This document shows positions 1-9,716 of a stretch of DNA of 64,000 bases, in pieces. Location of the stretch: assembly GCA_003389325.1 (NCBI GenBank), contig QQVE01000068.1, positions 62,001 through 126,000 of the forward strand, in the 5' to 3' direction. A program made the translations under genes and the position numbers. Position 1 is the first letter of the stretch. The number at the start of each line of letters is the position of its first letter. Origin of the DNA: Planctomycetota bacterium (GTDB taxonomy: Bacteria > Planctomycetota > Planctomycetia > Pirellulales > PALSA-1355). The notes below the pieces were generated by a model. It did not search any database, was not told where the DNA came from, and worked only from the letters and a program-made list of their open reading frames with translations.

Positions 1-2559
1 GAGTTGCACCGCTCCGGTCAGCTCGACGAAGCCGAGCGGATGTATCGCCGCGTGCTGGCCCTCGAACCGGCCAACGTTCACGCGCTGCACCTTTTGGGCT
101 TGACCGCGCACCAACGCGGCCAGCACGCCCAAGCGGTGGAGTACATCGGCCAGGCCGTGAAGCTCGATCCGGCGCAGTTCACCTTCTATCTCAACCTGTC
201 GGCGGCCTACATGGCGCTGGGCCGGGCGGACGACGCCATCGCCGCGCTGCGCGAGGTGATTCGCCTGCAGCCCGGACATGCCAAGGCGTACAACGACCTG
301 GGCGTGCTGATGGCGAACCTGGGCCGGCTGGACGAGGCGGAACAGAGCTTTCGCCAGGTGCTGGCCATTCAGCCCCAATACGGACCGGCGCACAACAACC
401 TGGGCAACATCCTCAACTCGCAGGGCCGGCACGCCGAGGCGGCCGAGTGCTTTCGCGCGGCCATCGCCGCCACGCCCGAGCTGGTGCAGGCCTACAACAA
501 CCTGGCCAACACGCTCAAGACGCTGGGAAGCGCCGAAGAATCGATTCACTACTATCGCGAAGCGCTGCGCATCGCGCCCGACTACGTCGAGGCGTACTAC
601 AACATGGCCATCACGTTCAAGGAACAAGGTCAGGCCGACGAGGCGATCGCCGCCTATCGCGAGGCGCTGCGCATTCGGCCCAACTTCGTCGAGGCCCGCT
701 TCAATCTCGGCAACCTGTTCAAAGAGCAGGGCCTGTTGCCCGAGGCGCTCGAAGCCTTCGAGATCGTGATCGAAGCGCGGCCGCAATTTGCCGAAGCGCA
801 TCACCAACTGGCCGGCGTGCTCCGCGCGCAGGGCCACATCGAGCGGGCTCGGGCCGAGTACGAAACGGCCATCCATCTCAAGCCAAACTTCGTCGATGCC
901 CACCAGGCGCTGGGCAACCTGCTGCGCGACTGCGGGCTGCACGAGACGGCCGCCGACTACTACCGCCAGGCGCTAAGGATCAATCCGCAGTCGATCGAAG
1001 CGCTCAACAACCTGGGCACGGTGCTGCGATCGCTGGGACATCTGGACGAGGCGGCCCACTCCTGCCAGCGGGCCATCGAGGTCAACGCATCGTGCGCCGA
1101 GGCCTATAGCAACCTCGGGCTGGTGCGCCACGACCAGGGACGGATCGAAGAGGCGATGGCCGCGTACCGCGAGGCCGTGCGGCTGAAGCCCGAGTTGGCC
1201 GGCGCGCAGAACGCCCTGGGCGCGGCGCTGGAAATCCAGGGCAAGCACGAAGAAGCGCTGGACTGCTTTCGCGAGGCCGTGCGGTTGGATCCCAAATTCG
1301 CCGCCGCCTACAACAACCTGGGCGGCACGCTCAAGTCGCTGGGTCGCAACGGCGAGGCCATCGTTTGCTTCGAGGAGGCGCTGCGGATTAACGCCAACTT
1401 TGCCGAAGCCCACAACGGCTTGGGCGCCGTGCTGCACTCGAGCGAACAGCCCGAGGAAGCGCTCTCGGCATTTCAGCACGCGCTGGCGCTGAAGCCCGAC
1501 TACGCCGAAGCGCACGGCAACATCGGCAAACTGCTGGGCGAGCAGGGCAAGTTCGACGAGGCGCTCGACCGCTACAACGAGGCGGCCCGCTGCCAGCCCG
1601 AGTTGGCCTCGGTGCACCACAATCGTTCGCTGGTGCTGTTGACCATGGGCAAGTTCGCCGAAGGGTGGCCCGAGTACGAATGGCGGTGGCAGTTGTCCAC
1701 GGCGCCCAAGCGGCCGACCGGTCCGGCCTGGGCGGGCAAGCCGCTCGAAGGCCGCACGATCCTGCTGTATCCCGAGCAGGGCTTGGGCGACACGCTGCAA
1801 TTCATCCGCTATGCGCCGCTGGTGAAGCAGCGCGGTGGCCGGGTCGTGGTGGCCTGCCCGCGGCGGTTGATCCCCATTTTGAGCACGTGTCCCGGCGTCG
1901 ACGTGATCTACGGCGAAGACGAGCCGCAGCCGCGGTTCGACGTGCACGCGGCGCTGATGAGCCTGCCGGGCATTTTGGGCACGGACCTCGAATCGGTTCC
2001 GGCCGATGTACCGTACCTGTCGGCGCCGGAGGAGATGGTCGAAACCTGGCGGGCCAAGCTGTCGGGGCAGGGTGGTTTTCGCGTGGGCATCAACTGGCAG
2101 GGCAATCGCGACTATCGCGGCGATCACCTCCGCTCCTTCCCGCTTGCCGAGTTCGCACCGCTGGCCGGCGTCGAAGGCGTGAAGCTGTTCAGCCTGCAGA
2201 AGGGATTCGGCTCCGAGCAACTGGCCGACGCCACGTTCGACGTTGAGGACCTGGGCACGACTCTCGACGAGGGCGGCCCGGCTTTCTGTGAAACGGCCGC
2301 CGTGATCAAGAATCTCGACCTGGTGATCACCAGCGACACGTCGCTGGCGCATCTGGCAGGCGCCTTAGGCGCGCCGGTCTGGGTGCTGCTGCCGTTTTCG
2401 CCCGATTGGCGGTGGCTGCTGGAACGGGAAGATTCGCCCTGGTATCCTACGATGCGCTTGTTCCGCCAAGCGAAGACGGGCGATTGGGCCGGCGTCTTTG
2501 AGCGCGTGGCCAGCGAACTGGCGAAGCGCGTTGCAGAGCACCCGCTGGCCAGCAAGTAG
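1..2559 (+). CDS. TPR protein with C-terminal glycosyltransferase-9-like domain (5' end outside window)
   Basis: The frame is already open at the first base, so the true start is probably upstream; a TTG at 4 is the first possible in-window start. About 540 residues are tandem 34-residue TPR units with repeated A-x-N-N-L-G and E-A-x-x-x-Y/F-R-x-A-L motifs. The last ~300 residues resemble heptosyltransferase-type GT9 domains: PEQGLGDTLQFIRY near residue 590, VGINWQGN near 695, and TSDTSLAHLAGALG near 780. It may glycosylate a protein or build envelope glycan; the acceptor is unknown. The same architecture recurs at 34065-35927, with near-identical C-terminal phrases such as DSPWYPTMRLFRQ. The family assignment is solid and the activity is inferred. 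Confidence 0.9.
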   Translation, partial: ELHRSGQLDEAERMYRRVLALEPANVHALHLLGLTAHQRGQHAQAVEYIGQAVKLDPAQFTFYLNLSAAYMALGRADDAIAALREVIRLQPGHAKAYNDLGVLMANLGRLDEAEQSFRQVLAIQPQYGPAHNNLGNILNSQGRHAEAAECFRAAIAATPELVQAYNNLANTLKTLGSAEESIHYYREALRIAPDYVEAYYNMAITFKEQGQADEAIAAYREALRIRPNFVEARFNLGNLFKEQGLLPEALEAFEIVIEARPQFAEAHHQLAGVLRAQGHIERARAEYETAIHLKPNFVDAHQALGNLLRDCGLHETAADYYRQALRINPQSIEALNNLGTVLRSLGHLDEAAHSCQRAIEVNASCAEAYSNLGLVRHDQGRIEEAMAAYREAVRLKPELAGAQNALGAALEIQGKHEEALDCFREAVRLDPKFAAAYNNLGGTLKSLGRNGEAIVCFEEALRINANFAEAHNGLGAVLHSSEQPEEALSAFQHALALKPDYAEAHGNIGKLLGEQGKFDEALDRYNEAARCQPELASVHHNRSLVLLTMGKFAEGWPEYEWRWQLSTAPKRPTGPAWAGKPLEGRTILLYPEQGLGDTLQFIRYAPLVKQRGGRVVVACPRRLIPILSTCPGVDVIYGEDEPQPRFDVHAALMSLPGILGTDLESVPADVPYLSAPEEMVETWRAKLSGQGGFRVGINWQGNRDYRGDHLRSFPLAEFAPLAGVEGVKLFSLQKGFGSEQLADATFDVEDLGTTLDEGGPAFCETAAVIKNLDLVITSDTSLAHLAGALGAPVWVLLPFSPDWRWLLEREDSPWYPTMRLFRQAKTGDWAGVFERVASELAKRVAEHPLASK

Positions 2560-2630
2560 TCCACCGGCTGCTTTGGCCTCCTCGCGCGGCAGGACTTCCA
2601 TTCTCTCAGGTCCAACAAGCGAGGTGGCAG

Positions 2631-3101
2631 ATGGTCGAGACCGCACAAGTCTCCGGTCGCCGCGAACTGCATTTCGACAGCTACCAGGAAATTCTCGACG
2701 ATGTCCACCGCCTGGCCTCGGGGCCCACGAAGCACTTGGGCAACTGGTCGCTGGGACAATGCTGCGAGCACCTGGCCAAGGGCATGGAATACGCCGTCGA
2801 CGGCGCGAGCTTCAAGGCCTCGTGGATCCTGCGGCTTGTGGGCCCGCTGTTGAAGAACCGGCTCATCACGCGTCCGATGAAGCCGGGCTTCAAGCTGCCC
2901 AAGAATGCCACGCCGTATCTGCCCGGCGAGTCGGACGATTCGGTCGGCATCGCGCGGCTGGAGAAGGCCATCGAGCGGATGCAAAACGTGACCGGCCCCA
3001 AGCCGCACGTATTCCTCGGCGCCATGACGCGCGAGGAATGGGACCAGTTGCACTTTCGCCACGCCGAAATGCACCTAAGCTTCATCCTGCCGGCAGAGTA
3101 G
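2631..3101 (+). CDS. DUF1569 family protein (DinB-like fold), copy 1
   Basis: A 156-residue protein with the HLGNWSLGQCCEHLAKGME motif near residue 37 and a C-terminal FRHAEMHLSFI segment. These are the histidine-containing helices typical of DUF1569, a family related to the DinB four-helix bundle. In DinB relatives the conserved histidines bind a metal, but no reaction is established for DUF1569. The next gene (3126-3605) is a clear paralogue in the same order after only 24 bp, so the two arose by tandem duplication and are probably co-transcribed. ATG at 2631 is preceded by a purine-rich GAGGTGG. Confidence 0.85.
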   Translation: MVETAQVSGRRELHFDSYQEILDDVHRLASGPTKHLGNWSLGQCCEHLAKGMEYAVDGASFKASWILRLVGPLLKNRLITRPMKPGFKLPKNATPYLPGESDDSVGIARLEKAIERMQNVTGPKPHVFLGAMTREEWDQLHFRHAEMHLSFILPAE

Positions 3102-3125
3102 CCCGCCGGCCAGTCCATCGCGGAG

Positions 3126-3605
3126 ATGTCCATGTCCGAAACGGCCCAAGCCGGCCGGCGCCAGCGGCTGCGGTTTGAGAGTCTTGACGAGATCGTCGAT
3201 CATGCCCGTCGCTTGTCCGCGCAGCCGACGCGGCAGTTGGGCAACTGGTCGTTGGGCCAGGTGTGCCAGCATCTGGGCATCGCCATGCGGGAGTGCACGT
3301 CGGCCGATCGCTTGTTCCCCGTGCCGCTGCGCTTTCGGATCCTGGGGCGGCTAGTTCGCGGCCGGGTGCTCAAGCGCGGTCTTCCGCGTGGTTTTCAGCT
3401 TCCGCCCGAGGGAGCCGCGGTGCTTGTGCCGCCGCCGGTGACGGCCGAGGAGGGACTGGCCACCTTGGAGCAGGGGCTAGCGGCGCTTCGCTCGACGACG
3501 AAGCGCGTGCCGCATCCGGTGTTCGGGGCGCTCGACGTGGAGCAGTGGAACATGTTTCATCTGCGCCACGGCGAGTTGCATCTGAGCTTCATCGTGCCCG
3601 AGTAG
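3126..3605 (+). CDS. DUF1569 family protein, copy 2
   Basis: A 159-residue paralogue of the preceding gene. It shares RQLGNWSLGQVCQHLG near residue 37, the RGFQLPPEG/KLP region and the terminal LRHGELHLSFIVPE. ATG at 3126 follows GCGGAGATG; a second ATG lies two codons further in (3132) and would also fit. The tandem arrangement with 2631-3101 suggests a heteromeric or redundant pair, which is inference. Function is unknown. Confidence 0.85.
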   Translation: MSMSETAQAGRRQRLRFESLDEIVDHARRLSAQPTRQLGNWSLGQVCQHLGIAMRECTSADRLFPVPLRFRILGRLVRGRVLKRGLPRGFQLPPEGAAVLVPPPVTAEEGLATLEQGLAALRSTTKRVPHPVFGALDVEQWNMFHLRHGELHLSFIVPE

Positions 3606-4001
3606 GGAGCGCGGGACTGCTGGTTTTGCGCTCATGCGGATGGCTGAGACTTGCGCGTTGCTGGCAGCCGCATGGCCGCGCGCCGTGAACGGTCGCTCCG
3701 CGAGACAGGGAGTTGGCGCGCGAAAATAGGGGGCTTTGCTGGGCAGAGAATGGGGCTGGGCGGCGCGGGCGAACGTGATGGGTGGAGTTTTACGTGCTTT
3801 TTACATTCCGGCGACTTGACCGTGACACTGCCGCTGGGCTTTCTCCCTAGAATTGGCCGAGTGGATGGGAGGGAGCTTCGGCACGGTAGGTGCAACTCCG
3901 GTCCAGCACGACCCAGCACAGAAGACCTGAGACACCGACCCCGAGAAGACACAGACCCCGAGAAGAATCGTCGCCCCAAGGAATCAGGAGCATCGCAGAG
4001 C
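3606..4001 (+). other. Non-coding leader region upstream of the desaturase
   Basis: This 396-bp gap has no convincing gene. The desaturase frame stays open back to 3651, but that extension looks like non-coding translation. A TAGAAT hexamer at 3848-3853 is a possible -10 box, with TTGACC at 3816 too far upstream to pair with it. A 13-nt direct repeat (GACCCCGAGAAGA at 3937-3949 and 3954-3966) lies in the presumed 5' UTR. Confidence 0.4.
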
Positions 4002-4997
<996 letters not shown>

Positions 4998-5012
4998 GCC
5001 ACCTCGGCCATG

Positions 5013-5649
5013 TCATCCCTGCGCGGGCGGGACATACGCGAGCCACGGCGAGCCGCGATCGCGCGCACCTAGCCCCGCGTAGTCGCCGAACTCGGGATAG
5101 GGCTCCCAATTGCGGCTGACGTCGACCTTGCGGGTCTCTTCGCCGACGAGCTTCGAACCGACACCGTTGGGGTTGGATACGTAGTCGCGGATCCGCAGCG
5201 TGCCGTCGACGTCGAAGTACAAGACCTTTCCACCCGATATGCTGTCGGAGTCGCCGAAGAACTCCGGCCTGCGCGATGCAGAGATAAAAAGTTCGCCCGG
5301 CCGCGTTTCTTGAAACGAGTAGTGGAAGTACACGCGGAGGCCTGCATCCAAGAACTCGACACTTAACGAGCGGAATGCTGAGAACTCCAAGCCGGTTGGC
5401 ATAGTCGATCACGGCCTTCGGGATCGGCTTTACTTGAGGGCGCACTTCGAAAAACATCCGGCCTTCAAGCCTCCGGCCCCGCAGCCCCCTGGCCGATGGA
5501 ACGTTCGCAATGTTTCTGCCGGGCGGGTACTTTCTCACGAACTCGCGAAGGTAGCGTTTCGCCGTATCGGAGCTTAATCTCCGAAAGTACCTAGCGGGCG
5601 AATCGGCAAGAAGTGCCGGGCTCGCGGGGGATGCGTTAGTTGTTGAGAT
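5013..5649 (-). pseudogene. Degraded gene fragment with an internal frameshift
   Basis: On the minus strand, the frame open from the stop at 5650-5652 reads as credible protein (e.g. SSDTAKRYLREFVRKYPPGR, then EVRPQVKPIPKAVIDYANRL) down to about 5395. There it becomes implausible while another frame (open from ATG 5402) continues sensibly with EFSAFRSLSVEFLDAGLRVY and runs to the stop at 5013. One indel near 5385-5400 would join them into about 210 residues. There is no good start codon for the first part (only GTG at 5538), so the 5' end also looks lost. No family is recognised. A sequencing error is an alternative explanation for the frameshift but not for the missing start. Confidence 0.55.
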
Positions 5650-5652
5650 TCA

Positions 5653-6039
5653 GTCTCAACAGAGGCAACGGGTTTGATGAAATAATACGGGTGCGCATGG
5701 GCGGACTGGGTTTTGGATCAGGAGGCGCGTCGTCGCCCCAGGGCTCCGGGGGTGAACGGCGCGAATCGGGAGCGGCGGGGCGACGATCTGTGGGGTGCAG
5801 AACTTGCCCAAGCGGTACGGTTGGTGGTGCGGTGCGCGAGGTCGCCGGCGCTGCCATATCTCCAGGGGCGTTTTGAGGTTGCAAGGCACCGGCCCGGTGG
5901 TAGACTGTTTGTTTTCCCAGAGTTGGTTGGTTACTGGTTTCAGTAAGTAGGACAAGTTCAAGCCAGCTTGGCAGTTTCGGTGCTTCTTCCGGCAGAGGCA
6001 TTCGAGGACGAGCCAACGTAGAGAAGTCGCGAATCGCAA
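5653..6039 (+). other. Intergenic region containing the probable rpsO promoter
   Basis: No gene is supported in this 387-bp stretch. Several frames stay open by chance but give arginine- and proline-rich shadow translations. TTGCAA at 5879-5884, a 16-nt spacer and TAGACT at 5901-5906 make a plausible sigma-70-type promoter for rpsO, leaving a leader of about 125 nt. Confidence 0.4.
5879..5906 (+). promoter_or_regulatory. Putative rpsO promoter
   Basis: TTGCAA (-35) and TAGACT (-10) are separated by 16 nt, about 130 nt upstream of rpsO. The score is moderate; there is no other good candidate in the gap. Confidence 0.35.
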
Positions 6040-6309
6040 ATGTCCCTCACAAAAGAACGTAAGCAGGTCTTGGTCGACGATTACAAACGGTCCGACGGCG
6101 ACACCGGGTCGCCGGAGGTGCAAATCGCGATCCTCACGACTCGCGTTAGCGATCTGACGGAACATTTGCGCACGCACAAGAAGGATTACGCCAGTCGGCG
6201 GGGACTGTTGATGATGGTGAGTCGCCGACGTCGATTGCTGGACTACCTGAAGAAGGTGGATCCGGGCCGATATCTCGACGTCATTCGCCGCCTCGAGATT
6301 CGCAAGTAG
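6040..6309 (+). CDS. rpsO: 30S ribosomal protein S15
   Basis: An 89-residue protein matching S15 throughout: [17 protein letters not shown] near residue 22, [19 protein letters not shown] near 40 and [10 protein letters not shown] near 67. It binds 16S rRNA at the three-way junction of the central domain and nucleates platform assembly. Length and start agree with the family. The rpsO-pnp order matches the classical arrangement in many bacteria, where S15 and PNPase are co-expressed. Confidence 0.98.
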   Translation: MSLTKERKQVLVDDYKRSDGDTGSPEVQIAILTTRVSDLTEHLRTHKKDYASRRGLLMMVSRRRRLLDYLKKVDPGRYLDVIRRLEIRK

Positions 6310-6619
6310 CGAACGCTCGCGGTGCGGAGCGGATCGTTCCGGGCGGACACGCAAGTGAAGGGCCGCCCTTGCGGTCCCGCATTCAGCTTCCTGGCAGCCG
6401 CGTGGCCGTAAGCCGCCACCTGCTCGCTGCCCTCTTCTCCGGCAACGGTGTCTCGGGGGCCGGTTCAGGCGGCTTCTCTCGTTCGGTTTGGCATTCGCGC
6501 CAGTGCCCCGCGTGGGCCTGCCGCCGACCTCGTCGCGTGCCGCCGGATACGTTCGCGCGTGGGAGCGCACCGCCAGCCGGGTCGAACGCACATGTAGGCA
6601 AAGAAGGTAGGGACGAACA
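6310..6619 (+). other. rpsO-pnp intercistronic region
   Basis: A 310-bp gap with no gene. A hairpin at 6360-6377 (GGGCCGC, loop CCTT, GCGGTCC with one G-U pair) has no T-run and is not an intrinsic terminator. In enterobacteria the pnp leader has an RNase III hairpin used for autoregulation; a similar role here is only an analogy. Confidence 0.35.
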
Positions 6620-8743
6620 TTGAAAGTACGTGTTGAACGACAAATCGGCGACAGCGTTTTCTCGATCGAAACGGGGCTCTTGGCCAAGCAGGCCGCCGGG
6701 GCCGTTCTGGTGCAATACGGCGAGACGGTCGTCTTGTGTGCCGTGGCCGACGGACCCCCGCGCTCGGCGCTGGCCGACTTTTTTCCGCTCACCTGCGACT
6801 ACCGCGAGCGTACCGCCGCGGCGGGCAAGTTTCCCGGCGGCTTCATCAAGCGCGAAGGCCGCCCCACGATGAAGGAGACGCTGACGGCGCGGCTGATGGA
6901 CCGTCCCATCCGTCCGATGTTTCCCGCCTGGTACAAAGACGAAGTGCAGATCCAGAGCTTCGTGATGGCCAGCGACCGCCAGAACGACGGCGACGTGCTG
7001 GCCATGAACGCCGCCAGCGCCGCATTGGGCGTTTCGCCGCTGCCGTTTCTGGGGCCCCTGGGCTCGGTGCGGCTGGCGCAGATTGACGGCGAGTTCGTGC
7101 CGTTTCCCACGGTCGACCAGTTGGAAGAAAGCGATCTGGACGTCATCGTCTCGGGCAGCAAGGAAGCCATCTTGATGATCGAAGGCTTCGCCCGCGAGAT
7201 GCCCGAGGACCGCATGCTCGAAGCCCTGCAGGAAGCGCATCGCTATGTGAAGGAGATGTGCGATCTGCAATTGGAGCTGTTCTCGAAGCTGAACGTCGAG
7301 AAGCGGCAGTACGAGATTCCGCCCGACGATGGACTGTTCGACCAGTTGAAGGACCGCTACTACGACGATTTGAAAAAGGCCAAGCAGACCGAGGGCAAGC
7401 AGGCCCGGGCCGAGGCCGTGGCGGCGCTGAAGGAAAAGGTCACCGCCGAGATGATCCCCGACCCGGAGGCCGAGGACGCGATCGCGTCCCACAAGTTGGG
7501 CGGCGCCTGGCACGACCTGGAAGGCAAGGTCGTCCGCGACCTGATTCTGGCCGGCACGCGTCCCGACGGCCGCGACACGCAAACGCTGCGGCCGATCGAG
7601 TGCTATGTCGACGTGCTGCCCCGCGTGCACGGTTCGGCCGTGTTCCAACGCGGCGAGACGCAAGCGATGGTCACCATCACGCTCGGCACCGGCCGCGACG
7701 AACAGCGCGTCGACGGGCTGATCGACGAGTACTCGAAGAAGTTCATGCTCGATTACAACTTCCCGCCGTTTTCGGTGGGCGAAGTTCGCCCCATTCGCGG
7801 CCCTGGCCGTCGCGAGATCGGGCACGGGGCCCTGGCCGAGCGGAGCGTCAAGCCGGTGCTCCCCGATCCCGAAGAGTTCCCCTACACCATCCGCGTGATC
7901 TCCGACATTCTGGAGTCGAACGGCTCCAGCTCGATGGCCAGCGTGTGCGGTGCGACTTTGGGTCTGATGGCCGCCGGCGTGCCGATCACGAACCCCGTGG
8001 CCGGCATCTCCGTTGGATTGGTCAAAGAGGAGAGCGGCTGGACGCTGCTGACCGACATCCTCGGCGACGAGGACCACTTCGGCGACATGGACTTCAAGAT
8101 CGCCGGCACGCAGAACGGCATTACCGGCATTCAGCTCGATCTGAAGATCGACGGGATCAGCGACGAGATCGTCAAGGCCACGCTGGCCCAAAGCCGTGAG
8201 GCCCGCATCGAGATTCTTCGCAACATGCTGACCGCCATTCCGCGTCCCAAGACCGACATCTCGATGTTTGCCCCGCGGCTGCTGCGGACGCACATCTCGC
8301 CGGATAAGATCGGCGCCCTGATCGGTCCCGGCGGCAAGACCATTCGCGCCATCCAGGAATCGACCGGCGCCGTGCTCGAAGTCGAAGACGACGGCACGGT
8401 CACCATCGCCTCGAGCGACGGCGAGAGTGCCCAGGCGGCGTTGGAAAGGGTCGAGGCTTTGACCGCCAGCGTGCAGGTGGGGCGGATCTATCACGGCCGC
8501 GTCACCAGCGTCAAGGACTTCGGCGCGTTTGTCGAGATCATCCCCGGCAAGGACGGCCTGGTGCACATCAGCGAGTTGGCCGACGGCTACGTCAACAGCG
8601 TGGCTGACGTGTGCAGCGTCGGCGACGAGATGAGCGTCAAGGTGATCGCCATCGACGAGCAGGACCGCGTCAAGCTGAGCCGCAAGCAGGCCATGCTCGA
8701 AACGGCCGACACTGCCGATACCGCCGCCAGCGCCGAAGAATAG
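6620..8743 (+). CDS. pnp: Polyribonucleotide nucleotidyltransferase (PNPase)
   Basis: A 707-residue 3'-5' phosphorolytic exoribonuclease of the RNA degradation machinery. Two RNase PH domains are separated by an alpha-helical linker. The second contains RPDGRDTQTLRPI near 313 and the FPPFSVGEVRPIRGPGRREIGHGALAERS region, which holds catalytic and phosphate-binding residues. A KH domain (ALIGPGGKTIRAIQ near 566) and an S1 domain (GRVTSVKDFGAFVEI near 624) follow. The start is TTG at 6620, preceded by AAGGTAGGGA; this gives the normal N-terminus. A strong terminator follows at 8802. Confidence 0.98.
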   Translation: MKVRVERQIGDSVFSIETGLLAKQAAGAVLVQYGETVVLCAVADGPPRSALADFFPLTCDYRERTAAAGKFPGGFIKREGRPTMKETLTARLMDRPIRPMFPAWYKDEVQIQSFVMASDRQNDGDVLAMNAASAALGVSPLPFLGPLGSVRLAQIDGEFVPFPTVDQLEESDLDVIVSGSKEAILMIEGFAREMPEDRMLEALQEAHRYVKEMCDLQLELFSKLNVEKRQYEIPPDDGLFDQLKDRYYDDLKKAKQTEGKQARAEAVAALKEKVTAEMIPDPEAEDAIASHKLGGAWHDLEGKVVRDLILAGTRPDGRDTQTLRPIECYVDVLPRVHGSAVFQRGETQAMVTITLGTGRDEQRVDGLIDEYSKKFMLDYNFPPFSVGEVRPIRGPGRREIGHGALAERSVKPVLPDPEEFPYTIRVISDILESNGSSSMASVCGATLGLMAAGVPITNPVAGISVGLVKEESGWTLLTDILGDEDHFGDMDFKIAGTQNGITGIQLDLKIDGISDEIVKATLAQSREARIEILRNMLTAIPRPKTDISMFAPRLLRTHISPDKIGALIGPGGKTIRAIQESTGAVLEVEDDGTVTIASSDGESAQAALERVEALTASVQVGRIYHGRVTSVKDFGAFVEIIPGKDGLVHISELADGYVNSVADVCSVGDEMSVKVIAIDEQDRVKLSRKQAMLETADTADTAASAEE

Positions 8744-8801
8744 TCCTCCACCGCCTAGCCCGGAGCCACCGGCGACGGCGCGTAAACGCAAGAATACGCC
8801 A

Positions 8802-8840
8802 CGCCCTCGGGCCTCGATCAGCCCGGGGGCGTTTTCGTTT
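8802..8840 (+). terminator. Intrinsic terminator after pnp
   Basis: The 11-bp stem CGCCCTCGGGC (8802-8812) pairs with GCCCGGGGGCG (8821-8831) with one G-U pair and an 8-nt loop, followed by TTTTCGTTT. Confidence 0.85.
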
Positions 8841-8856
8841 CGCCGCTGGTGATCGG

Positions 8857-8862
8857 TAGAAT
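8857..8862 (+). promoter_or_regulatory. Putative -10 box for the two-component genes
   Basis: TAGAAT lies 58 nt upstream of the kinase ATG, directly after the pnp terminator, where a new transcript must begin. No good -35 hexamer is visible. Confidence 0.35.
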
Positions 8863-8919
8863 AGCACCGTCACACCCGCGCATGCCGATTTCGCACACGC
8901 GACCACCACCCGCGAAGCC

Positions 8920-9669
8920 ATGATCAATCCCGCGCATCCGCCCACGGCCGAAGAAGTCAACCGGAAGCTGGTCGAGCAGTATACGGAGATTGCCACGCTG
9001 GCCGGGGGGCTGGCGCATGAAATCAAGAACCCGCTCTCGACGATCGGCCTGAACATGGAGCTATTGGCCGAGGACTTCACCGATCCGCAAACGCCCCGCG
9101 ACAAGCGTGCCGCGGCCAAGATCGCGGTCGTGCAGCAGGAGTGCCGGCGGCTGCAGGACCTGTTGGACAATTTTTTGAACTTCGCCAAGGTCCGCACGGT
9201 GCGGTTCGAGGCCTCGGACCTCAACGAGGAAGTGCGCCGTGTGGTGGAGTTCTTTCGCCCCAAGGCGCAGGAGGCCGGGATCGAGTTGGTTTGCTACCTC
9301 GATCCCGAGTTGCCCAGCGTGGTGCTGGACCGCGAATCGTTTCACGGCGCGCTGATCAACCTGGTGCTCAATGCCGAGCAGGCGATGCCCGAGGGCGGGC
9401 AACTTATGGTGCGGACCGGCACGATCGCCTCGGGCGTGGCCCTGGAACTGATCGACACCGGCGCCGGGATGGATGAGAAGACGGCCGGCCAAATCTTCGA
9501 GGCGTTTTTCTCGACCAAGCCGGGCGGCTCCGGACTGGGGCTGCCCACGGTGCGCAAGATCGTCGAAGCGCACGGCGGGCGGATTGCCGTCGAGAGCGAG
9601 CCGGGCCGGGGCACGAAGTTCACCATCACGCTGCCGCTGCCGCCGCGGTTGACGGCGCCGGTCGCCTAG
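8920..9669 (+). CDS. Minimal soluble sensor histidine kinase (NtrB-like core)
   Basis: A 249-residue kinase with no membrane segment and no recognisable sensory domain. The H-box GGLAHEIKNPLSTIGLNMEL places the phosphorylated His at residue 33. The ATPase core follows with LINLVLNAEQAM (N box), DTGAGMD (G1) and GSGLGLPTVRKI (G2). Only about 20 residues precede the H-box, so signals must come from partner proteins, as in kinases that read cytosolic factors. The gene is 48 bp upstream of a sigma-54 activator with a receiver domain, its likely partner. Which signal it reads cannot be told from the sequence. Confidence 0.92.
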   Translation: MINPAHPPTAEEVNRKLVEQYTEIATLAGGLAHEIKNPLSTIGLNMELLAEDFTDPQTPRDKRAAAKIAVVQQECRRLQDLLDNFLNFAKVRTVRFEASDLNEEVRRVVEFFRPKAQEAGIELVCYLDPELPSVVLDRESFHGALINLVLNAEQAMPEGGQLMVRTGTIASGVALELIDTGAGMDEKTAGQIFEAFFSTKPGGSGLGLPTVRKIVEAHGGRIAVESEPGRGTKFTITLPLPPRLTAPVA

Positions 9670-9716
9670 CGGGCGGCTGCTGGTAGCCATTGCGACCTTT
9701 CGGTATCATCGGCCAG

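Noticed and set aside
973-2352. A 459-codon open frame on the minus strand
   Set aside because: Antisense shadow of the TPR repeats; its own periodicity mirrors them.
3651-4001. N-terminal extension of the desaturase
   Set aside because: The frame is open, but the residues are Arg/Gly-rich without family similarity, and a ribosome-binding site precedes ATG 4002.
6360-6377. Terminator between rpsO and pnp
   Set aside because: The hairpin has no T-run, so it is only mentioned in the intergenic note.
6383-8791. An 802-codon open frame on the minus strand
   Set aside because: Antisense to pnp, which is certain; no domain is recognisable in it.
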